Below the pieces are notes generated by a model. That model ran no database searches and was not told the DNA's origin. It was given only the letters and a program-made list of their open reading frames with translations. A stretch of DNA of 7,444 bases from Desulfobacterales bacterium (GTDB lineage: Bacteria; Desulfobacterota; Desulfobacteria; Desulfobacterales; Desulfobacteraceae): positions 1 through 7,444 of the forward strand of contig JAKSBB010001066.1 of the NCBI GenBank assembly GCA_022361315.1, written 5' to 3'. The position numbers were made by a program, and so were the translations under genes. This document shows positions 1-5,377 of the stretch, in pieces (within the stretch, counting starts at the first letter, position 1; the number at the start of each line of letters is the position of its first letter).

Positions 1-834
1 ATCCCCATCGTTTATGACGCCTTGATCGTGGAGAACATCAAGTTGCCTGAGCTGATCAATACGGCCATAGAGGCCAAGCTTCGCCAGCAGCAGCGGTACC
101 TGGAATACCAGTATAAGATCAAGCAGGCAGAGGCAGAGATTATCCGGAAAAAGAATGAGGCCATAGGGATCCGGCAGTATCAGAACATCGTCAAGGAAAG
201 CCTGTCGCCTGATCTTCTGAAGTGGAAGGGGATCATGGCCACCCTTGACCTGGCCAAATCCCCCAACAGCAAGGTGGTTGTCGTTGGTGGCGGCGAAGGG
301 GGACTGCCGATTATCTTTAATGCGGAAGGCGCCCTGAACCGTCCGGCAAACGCACACCCGGCAGGTTTTACAACCGATATGCACAAACCGGGCTACCAGG
401 AAACGGATTCGCATCAAACCTCTGGTCCGGACCAGAATTATGGTCAAGATGACGAGCAGAAGGAGCCCCACGGTCAGGAACAATCACCACCTGCCACACC
501 ACCCTATGGATCGGGTGATGGCCAGGGTGGCCAGAATCATATGAATCAGGACCGGATGCCGGAGGACCACCAGGGCCAGATCCGCCAGGGACAGTTACAT
601 GGGGCCGCCACCCATGACACCCGGATGCATAACGATGTAAGTACATCTGATGTAAACACATCTGATGTGAGTACATCCGGCCCGTCCGGATCGGAGAGGT
701 CCGGGACGTCGCATTCGGGATTCGCTCAGCGGGCTAAGGACAGGCTATTTAAGGATTTCAAAGGTCTGATGGGGGGTGCCCGGCCCGATGCGGATCAAAC
801 AAATACTGAAAAAGGGGGTGTGCATGTCCAATAG
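1..834 (+). CDS. SPFH/band-7 (prohibitin-like) protein, 3' part, with a long hydrophilic tail
   Basis: The reading frame is open from the first base, so the true start lies upstream; 277 codons plus stop are visible. Residues 1-106 match the C-terminal half of prohibitin-like SPFH proteins: the IVENIKLPELINTAIEAKL stretch, a charged, Ala/Glu/Lys/Gln-rich helix likely to be coiled coil (about residues 17-60), then DLLKWKGIMATLDLAKSPNS, a run of valines and the closing GLPIIF. Family members are membrane-anchored, form large ring or scaffold assemblies and are linked to membrane microdomains and protease control; the anchor and most of the SPFH domain are off-window. Relatives usually end soon after GLPII, but here about 170 residues follow, rich in Gln, His, Gly, Pro, Asp and Asn, with a three-copy DVSTS-like repeat (212-226) and a basic amphipathic segment (about 240-259, GFAQRAKDRLFKDFKGLMGG). 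The tail has no domain I recognise. The family call is firm; a specific role is not. Confidence 0.85.
   Translation: MPIVYDALIVENIKLPELINTAIEAKLRQQQRYLEYQYKIKQAEAEIIRKKNEAIGIRQYQNIVKESLSPDLLKWKGIMATLDLAKSPNSKVVVVGGGEGGLPIIFNAEGALNRPANAHPAGFTTDMHKPGYQETDSHQTSGPDQNYGQDDEQKEPHGQEQSPPATPPYGSGDGQGGQNHMNQDRMPEDHQGQIRQGQLHGAATHDTRMHNDVSTSDVNTSDVSTSGPSGSERSGTSHSGFAQRAKDRLFKDFKGLMGGARPDADQTNTEKGGVHVQ
634..678 (+). repeat. Three tandem copies of a 15-bp coding repeat
   Basis: The units gatgtaagtacatct, gatgtaaacacatct and gatgtgagtacatcc lie head to tail and are in frame. They encode DVSTS, DVNTS and DVSTS inside the tail of the SPFH-like protein. The unit length is a multiple of three, so copy-number change by slippage would lengthen or shorten the tail without a frameshift. 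Confidence 0.85.
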
Positions 835-871
835 AACCATTGGCCGGCCCACACCCTTAGGATGAAACTAT

Positions 872-891
872 CCGGCTGATACATGAGCCGG
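872..891 (+). repeat. Short inverted repeat ahead of the small membrane protein gene
   Basis: CCGGCT (872-877) and AGCCGG (886-891) form a perfect 6-bp stem around an 8-base loop. It sits in the 82-base gap between the SPFH-like gene and the next start codon. No T run follows, so it is not a clear intrinsic terminator. It could be an mRNA processing or stabilising structure, or chance. Confidence 0.3.
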
Positions 892-916
892 TGCGGTAAA
901 CAGAGGAGATCGAGTA

Positions 917-1144
917 ATGGGGATATTTCTAACGATTATTTTGCTGAGTGCGATCGTGGCCTTGTTGGGGATCAACCGGAAATTCGGGTTCTGGGGCTAC
1001 TTCTTTGCATCAATTCTCCTGACCCCACTTCTCGGACTCTGTTTGGTGGTGGCATCTGACCGGCGGCATCCTAAGAATAAAGAGGATGCTGAATCAAGAT
1101 GGCCATCTTTCCGCCTTGGTAATGATAGTAAACGGCAGGGATAG
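917..1144 (+). CDS. Small two-helix membrane protein, function unknown
   Basis: The gene encodes 75 residues. An AGGAG ribosome binding site (904-908) lies eight bases before the ATG, which supports this start. Residues 3-18 and about 25-47 are hydrophobic and probably form two membrane helices joined by a short basic turn (NRK). The second has the pattern FGFWGYFFASILLTPLLGL, which recalls many small unnamed bacterial membrane proteins with a glycine/tryptophan start and a central Ser/Thr-Pro. The remaining 28 residues are polar and charged (DRRHPKNKEDAESR) and probably lie in the cytoplasm by the positive-inside rule. It has no catalytic motif. It lies 82 bases after the SPFH-like gene on the same strand, so co-transcription is likely, and a partner role at the membrane is possible but not shown. 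Confidence 0.72.
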   Translation: MGIFLTIILLSAIVALLGINRKFGFWGYFFASILLTPLLGLCLVVASDRRHPKNKEDAESRWPSFRLGNDSKRQG

Positions 1145-1206
1145 TTTGGATTGAATGTATTTTTTTAAAAATAGATTCAAGAATTTTAGGAACGTGTATT
1201 TAAACT

Positions 1207-1214
1207 AAAGGAGG
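1207..1214 (+). promoter_or_regulatory. Strong ribosome binding site for the DUF697-type gene
   Basis: AAAGGAGG is complementary to the 3' end of 16S rRNA along its whole length and lies five bases before the ATG at 1220. It fixes the start and predicts high translation. The 1145-1206 stretch before it is AT-rich and could hold a separate promoter, but I see no convincing -35/-10 pair at proper spacing. Confidence 0.8.
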
Positions 1215-1219
1215 CGCGT

Positions 1220-1735
1220 ATGGTAGCAGCAAAAGAAAAAGAAAAGGTTGAAGAAGCTGTCGTGGAAGAAATCGACAAACTTGTAGAAGCAAAACGCATC
1301 ATTAAAAACCGGGTGATCATATCTGCGGGTCTGGGTCTGGTTCCCGTTCCCATGGTCGATCTGGTGGGGCTTGCCACAATTCAGCTGGAGATGCTTGCCA
1401 GACTGACCAAACTTTACGAAATTCCCTTTCGTAAAAATGTAGGCAAATCCCTGATCGCCAGTCTGATGGGCGGCGTTCTCCCCGTCTCAGTCGTTCCGGG
1501 TACATTTTCCCTGCTTAAGGCCGTTCCCCTCATCGGGTGGGCCACAGGTGCCGCCACCATGAGTCTTCTCGGTGGTGCTGCCACATATGCCGTGGGAAAA
1601 GTGTTCACCGCTCATTTTGAAGCCGGCGGAACCCTGCTCAACTTTAATCCTGAGGCAATGAGAGAATACTTTGCCGAGCAGTTTGAAGAAGGTAAAACAG
1701 TTGCGTCCGCAGCCGGCGCCGGAGCAAAGAAGTAA
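1220..1735 (+). CDS. DUF697-type membrane-associated protein
   Basis: The gene encodes 171 residues. Residues 3-27 form a charged, Glu/Lys-rich probable coiled coil. From about 28 to 130 the sequence matches the DUF697 family: a first hydrophobic segment (32-50) ending in VPVPMVDL, then ATIQLEMLARLTKLYEIPF, the basic RKNVGKSLIASLMGG turn and a long glycine- and alanine-rich hydrophobic region (82-125). DUF697 domains occur fused to or beside P-loop GTPases (YcjF-like proteins) and as stand-alone proteins. No GTPase motif is present here, so this is the stand-alone type. The end of the protein (about 144-171) is charged, then Ala/Gly/Lys-rich. It has an excellent ribosome binding site and is followed by a strong terminator, so it is probably the last gene of its transcript. 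Its biochemical role is unknown; membrane-stress roles are suggested for relatives by association only. Confidence 0.8.
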   Translation: MVAAKEKEKVEEAVVEEIDKLVEAKRIIKNRVIISAGLGLVPVPMVDLVGLATIQLEMLARLTKLYEIPFRKNVGKSLIASLMGGVLPVSVVPGTFSLLKAVPLIGWATGAATMSLLGGAATYAVGKVFTAHFEAGGTLLNFNPEAMREYFAEQFEEGKTVASAAGAGAKK

Positions 1736-1756
1736 GTGTTGCTTGGTATCGCTGGA

Positions 1757-1799
1757 ACGGCTGGCTGACGTATGTCATCAGCCAGCCGTCTCCTTTTTT
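1757..1799 (+). terminator. Intrinsic (Rho-independent) terminator after the DUF697-type gene
   Basis: ACGGCTGGCTGA (1757-1768) pairs perfectly with TCAGCCAGCCGT (1778-1789) around a nine-base loop. Six Ts follow at 1794-1799. The hairpin lies 21 bases after the stop codon. It should end transcripts of the left-hand genes and so separate them from the exporter genes. Confidence 0.88.
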
Positions 1800-1914
1800 G
1801 AGATTTACGAAGACGGATAAACAAAGCGCGATTCATTCTGCATGGGCCCTCTAAGAAGCAAAAAGAACGATTAGAGTGGTCTGTAACTAAAGGCGGTTTC
1901 AAGGTGGACAATAC
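1800..1914 (+). other. Leader region of the exporter gene pair
   Basis: This 115-base stretch lies between the terminator and the first exporter gene, so a promoter for the exporters is expected here. I tested the obvious -35 and -10-like hexamers and found no pair with consensus-like sequence and 16-18 base spacing. The clear element is the ribosome binding site AAGGTGG (1901-1907), seven bases before the ATG at 1915. Confidence 0.4.
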
Positions 1915-3552
1915 ATGGGGCTTCAGGTTGTTCGGATAGTCATAGAATTTTTTAGCAAATTTTCTGGGGCACCAAAGATAAAAATTGTCCTCTTCAGTAT
2001 TATATCCGGCCTGAGCTATGCCCTGGCCCTGGCCGGTATCAACGGTACCATTCAACACGTTACCCAGGGTAACGATTCCCTGAAAGTCGGTCTTCTGGTG
2101 CTGTTCCTGGTATCCTGCCTGGTTCATGTCTTTTTTAAGAGACGCTCGGTAAACATGGGAACCGAGGCGTCAGAGGATCTCATCCGGAAGATCAAGGTGG
2201 ATATCACCGGGAAGATTCGCAACAGCGAACTTTCCTTTGTGGAAAAGATGGGGAAGGGCACCCTGTTCACCCGGCTTACCGAAAGTACGGATGCCATTTC
2301 ACAGGGCGCAGCCCCCCTGTTCCTGATCATGGAGTCCGTCTGTTCTCTGTTGGCCGTGTTTTGCTACATCGGCTATCTGTCCATCATGGGACTCGCATTG
2401 ATTCTTGCGGTGGGAGGCGTGATGTTCGTGGCCTATCAGCGGTATATTGTAACAGCCACACGCAAGTTTGAAATATCCGATGCCAAAGAAGCGGAACTCT
2501 TTGACGGCGTGAACGATATTCTATACGGGTTTAAGGAAATCCGGATTAACAACAAGAAAAACAACGATCTCTTTTCAGATATCGAATCCATATCCGAAGA
2601 AACGGCGCAATGCAAAATTCAGGCGTCAACAGCGCTGGACAACAGCGTGGTCTTAATGATGGGGTCGTATTTCATTATCCTCATGGCCACGGTATTTGTG
2701 CTTCCCATCGTGGGGGTAACGGAAAAGGAAACCATCACCTCACTGGTCTCTTCCATGCTTTTTCTGTGGGGACCCTTTATTATGATCTTCATGCTGTCCA
2801 GGCAGTTCACCATGCTTGTGGTGGCCATTAAACATATCAATGAACTTGATGCAACCTTCGAAGACATCTCCCCGGACCATGAGGGGCCTCTACCTGCCCC
2901 GGCCGAATTTACAGGCATCGTGTTAAACGGGGTAGAGTATTGCTACAGGGGCAGTGACGGGGAAAAATTGTTCAGTATCGGCCCCATCGATTTTTCCGTA
3001 AAACGCGGAGAGGTGGTCTTTATCACCGGGGGAAACGGCAGCGGAAAATCCACCCTCATGAAACTTTTGACCGGTTTGTATTACCCTGAACCCGGCGGCA
3101 GTATTACTGCTGGAGGAAAAAAAATCTCCCGGGAAAGATACCCGGCTTACCGGGAACTTTTTGCCACTATTTTTACTGATTTTCATATTTTTGAAAAATT
3201 ATACGGTCTGGAAAATGTCGATGGCGGAAAGGTGAATGATCTTCTCGGCAAAATGGAAATTGATCACAAGACCCGGTATGTGGGGGATAAATTTTCAAGA
3301 ATTCATCTTTCCACGGGACAACGGAAACGCATCGCATATGTATCGGCAATGCTAGAAGAAAAACAGGTCTACGTCTTTGATGAGTGGGCGGCAGACCAGG
3401 ACCCCGAGTTCAGGAAAAAGTTTTACAGCCATTTTCTGGATGACATGCGGGCCATGGGTAAAACGGTCATCGCGGTATCCCATGATGATCAATACTTTCA
3501 CACGGCGGACCGCATCGTAAAAATGGAAGAGGGGAGAATCGTGGCGGTATGA
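1915..3552 (+). CDS. Cyclic peptide export-type ABC transporter (SyrD/PvdE-like), first of a pair
   Basis: The 545-residue protein has the usual size and order for this family: six hydrophobic segments (about 23-43, 57-74, 134-154, 157-175, 246-266, 277-297), then an ATPase domain from about 331. Walker A is GGNGSGKST (372-380), the signature is LSTGQ (465-469), Walker B ends in FDE with catalytic Glu490, and the H-loop is His523. The FDEWAADQDPEF sequence is a hallmark of SyrD/PvdE-type exporters, which move non-ribosomal peptides or siderophore precursors across the inner membrane. The Q-loop region reads FATIFTDFHIF (416-426) with no glutamine. The GFKEIRIN block (205-212) is shared with the second gene. 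Being a TMD-ATPase half-transporter it must dimerise; the overlapping downstream paralogue is the likely partner. The substrate is inferred from family and from the polyketide synthase downstream, not shown. AAGGTGG seven bases upstream supports the start. Confidence 0.9.
   Translation: MGLQVVRIVIEFFSKFSGAPKIKIVLFSIISGLSYALALAGINGTIQHVTQGNDSLKVGLLVLFLVSCLVHVFFKRRSVNMGTEASEDLIRKIKVDITGKIRNSELSFVEKMGKGTLFTRLTESTDAISQGAAPLFLIMESVCSLLAVFCYIGYLSIMGLALILAVGGVMFVAYQRYIVTATRKFEISDAKEAELFDGVNDILYGFKEIRINNKKNNDLFSDIESISEETAQCKIQASTALDNSVVLMMGSYFIILMATVFVLPIVGVTEKETITSLVSSMLFLWGPFIMIFMLSRQFTMLVVAIKHINELDATFEDISPDHEGPLPAPAEFTGIVLNGVEYCYRGSDGEKLFSIGPIDFSVKRGEVVFITGGNGSGKSTLMKLLTGLYYPEPGGSITAGGKKISRERYPAYRELFATIFTDFHIFEKLYGLENVDGGKVNDLLGKMEIDHKTRYVGDKFSRIHLSTGQRKRIAYVSAMLEEKQVYVFDEWAADQDPEFRKKFYSHFLDDMRAMGKTVIAVSHDDQYFHTADRIVKMEEGRIVAV
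3549..3552 (+). other. ATGA stop/start overlap between the two exporter genes
   Basis: The start codon of the second exporter gene and the stop codon of the first share the bases ATGA. This arrangement usually gives translational coupling, so the two proteins should be made in matched amounts, as expected for subunits of one complex. No strong independent ribosome binding site precedes it. Confidence 0.85.
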
Positions 3553-5171
3553 AAGAGATTCTTCAATTTATAAACAAACACATTGCCATGTCGAAGAAAA
3601 CCATCTTCGTGCATGCCGTGATCGCAGGTATATCCTATGCGTTCATCCTGAAGACCGTCAACGGCGCCATCGGGGGAGAGGAGATCTCCTCTGATCCCCG
3701 TCATTTTCTGATGCTTTTCCTTTTAATTGTTCTGCATATCCATTCAAAAAAGATGTACATGATCAAAACCTCGGTGGTGGCCGGAGAGCTTTCCAGAAAG
3801 GTCCGTATGGATATACTGGGTAAAATCCGTTTCACCGAGCTTCGGTTTCTTGAAAACATCGGTAAAGGCGAGATCTATAACCGCTTGACCGAGGACACCG
3901 GCGTGCTTTTCAGGACCATCCCTTCTTTGGTCATGTCCGTGGAAGGCATCGTCTCCTTTATTTCTATTTTTGTCTATATGATGTTTATCTCCCTCAGCGG
4001 TGCCGTGCTCATGATTCTTCTCATGGCGGTAACGGTGTTTTTCTACTCCCTTGCCTCCATTCCGGTGAAAAAGAAGATGGGGCTCGCAAAGCAGAAGGAG
4101 GCAGAACTGATTGACCGGCTCAACGACGTGTTGACCGGGTTTAAGGAAATCAAGATCAACCGGGCAAAAAATGAGGATCTCTACAGGGATTATAAAGCCC
4201 TGGCCAGAGAAGTTCAGGTGCTGAAAAGCGATGCCATAAAAACACTCAACGACACCTTCCTTCTGGTGAATGCCTCTTTCCTCTGTTTGATCGGTGTGAT
4301 TGTTTTCCTGCTGCCGCTGGTGGACGTGATTGACAATGACCATGTTGTCGGCCTTGCCTCCTCACTGCTCTTCCTCTGGGGCCCCATGATGATGGGGATC
4401 AGTATCATGCCCCAGTATTTCCTCGTGTCGGTGTCCATGACGAATATCGATAAGCTGAATCAGCTCATTGATGATTTTGAACGTCATATTCCGGAGGAAA
4501 CGCCCGAGGCCCCTGAATTTCAAACCATTGCCCTTGAATCGATTTCGTTTAAATATCCGGGTAAAAACGGGGATGTCCTGTTTCAGCTGGGGCCGGTGGA
4601 CTTTTCAGTCAAAAAGGGTGAAGTGGTTTATATTGTGGGCGGTAACGGCAGCGGTAAATCCACCCTAATGAAACTTTTAACCGGTCTGTATTATCCCGAT
4701 GAAGGCATCCTTACCATCGACGGCCGCCAGGTCTCCCATACGGAGTTTACAACTTACAGAGAGCTTTTTTCCACCGTATTCACCGACTTTTATATCTTCA
4801 AAAAGCTCTACGGGCTGGATGATATTGATGCCGGGAAAGTGAACGGCCTTTTGGACACCATGGGGCTTGGCAAAAAGACCTCATACACCGACAACCGGTT
4901 CACCAATACCACCCTGTCCACCGGGCAGCGTAAACGGCTGGCCTATCTGGCCGGGTTACTTGAAGATAAAGACATTTATGTCTTTGACGAGTGGGCGGCA
5001 GACCAGGATCCGGAATTCAGGAAGCGGTTTTACACCACCTTTATTAACGATATGCGCGCCATGGGAAAAACGGTGATCGCGGTTTCCCATGATGACAGAT
5101 ATTTTGATACGGCTGACAGAGTTATAAAAATGGCGGAAGGTAAGATTGTTCCATTTGCCCTTCCCGGATAA
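3549..5171 (+). CDS. Cyclic peptide export-type ABC transporter (SyrD/PvdE-like), second of a pair
   Basis: The 540-residue protein is a paralogue of the preceding one. Hydrophobic segments lie at about 17-36, 51-67, 125-147, 149-169, 238-258 and 266-286. The ATPase domain (from about 322) has Walker A GGNGSGKST (364-372), signature LSTGQ (456-460), Walker B ending FDE with Glu481, the family sequence FDEWAADQDPEF, and H-loop His514. The Q-loop region FSTVFTDFYIF (407-417) again lacks glutamine. Both proteins share GFKEI.IN and LLFLWGP in the membrane domain, but elsewhere the membrane domains differ widely, while the ATPase domains are identical over long stretches. Both ATPase sites look intact, so neither partner is an obviously inactive subunit. 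A heterodimer is likely; two homodimers with different substrates remain possible. Product export for the downstream synthase is an inference from position. Confidence 0.9.
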   Translation: MKEILQFINKHIAMSKKTIFVHAVIAGISYAFILKTVNGAIGGEEISSDPRHFLMLFLLIVLHIHSKKMYMIKTSVVAGELSRKVRMDILGKIRFTELRFLENIGKGEIYNRLTEDTGVLFRTIPSLVMSVEGIVSFISIFVYMMFISLSGAVLMILLMAVTVFFYSLASIPVKKKMGLAKQKEAELIDRLNDVLTGFKEIKINRAKNEDLYRDYKALAREVQVLKSDAIKTLNDTFLLVNASFLCLIGVIVFLLPLVDVIDNDHVVGLASSLLFLWGPMMMGISIMPQYFLVSVSMTNIDKLNQLIDDFERHIPEETPEAPEFQTIALESISFKYPGKNGDVLFQLGPVDFSVKKGEVVYIVGGNGSGKSTLMKLLTGLYYPDEGILTIDGRQVSHTEFTTYRELFSTVFTDFYIFKKLYGLDDIDAGKVNGLLDTMGLGKKTSYTDNRFTNTTLSTGQRKRLAYLAGLLEDKDIYVFDEWAADQDPEFRKRFYTTFINDMRAMGKTVIAVSHDDRYFDTADRVIKMAEGKIVPFALPG

Positions 5172-5189
5172 AGGCGGCCCATGGCCTTT
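5170..5189 (+). repeat. Inverted repeat at the end of the second exporter gene
   Basis: AAAGGC (5170-5175) and GCCTTT (5184-5189) can form a 6-bp stem around eight bases, beginning inside the stop codon. No T run follows, so termination by it is doubtful, and read-through into the synthase gene cannot be excluded. Confidence 0.25.
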
Positions 5190-5282
5190 GACTCCGGCGC
5201 CCCCTTCTCTCAATGAAAAGGCAGACCCTCCGGCAATTTTTTACCAAAGATTTTCAATAGAGTAGATAGCCTCGCAGTTTAT

Positions 5283-5311
5283 TTGGCACAATTTGTTTGA
5301 AACGTTTTTAT
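5283..5311 (+). promoter_or_regulatory. Candidate sigma70-type promoter for the polyketide synthase gene
   Basis: TTGGCA (5283-5288; five of six bases match the -35 consensus) and TTTTAT (5306-5311; four of six match the -10 consensus) are separated by exactly 17 bases. The region is AT-rich and lies in the 206-base gap before the synthase gene. It overlaps an imperfect tandem repeat. This is a pattern match only. Confidence 0.33.
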
Positions 5312-5334
5312 CCGTTTGTTTCGGTTTTATTCGG
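5292..5334 (+). repeat. Imperfect two-copy tandem repeat in the synthase upstream region
   Basis: Unit one (5292-5314) reads TTTGTTT, GAAACG, TTTTTATCCG. Unit two (5315-5334) reads TTTGTTT, CGG, TTTTATTCGG. The seven-base head is identical and the tails differ at few positions plus a three-base gap. The repeat overlaps the candidate -10 element and its downstream side, where a regulator site could act. Chance similarity in T-rich DNA is the alternative. Confidence 0.4.
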
Positions 5335-5377
5335 TGGGCAGTGCGCACCGGGGCGTAGCAATACAGGGGGAAAAGAG

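Noticed and set aside
368..676. Minus-strand frame of 102 codons opposite the SPFH-like tail
   Set aside because: It arises from the repetitive, low-complexity coding DNA on the plus strand. It has no good ribosome binding site or recognisable motif.
1612..2127. Minus-strand frame of 171 codons across the DUF697-type end, terminator and exporter start
   Set aside because: It runs through a perfect intrinsic terminator and two supported gene ends, and its translation has no family features.
3744..4343. Minus-strand frame of 199 codons inside the second exporter gene
   Set aside because: It lies wholly within a well-supported ABC transporter gene. Its His- and Gln-rich translation is typical of antisense to membrane-segment codons.
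5170..5189. Terminator after the second exporter gene
   Set aside because: The stem is only six base pairs and no T run follows, so I list it only as an inverted repeat.
5283..5300. Possible sigma54 promoter (TTGGCAC matches the -24 element)
   Set aside because: At the required spacing the -12 element should read TTGC, but the sequence is GTTT. The only nearby TTG triplets are at wrong distances.
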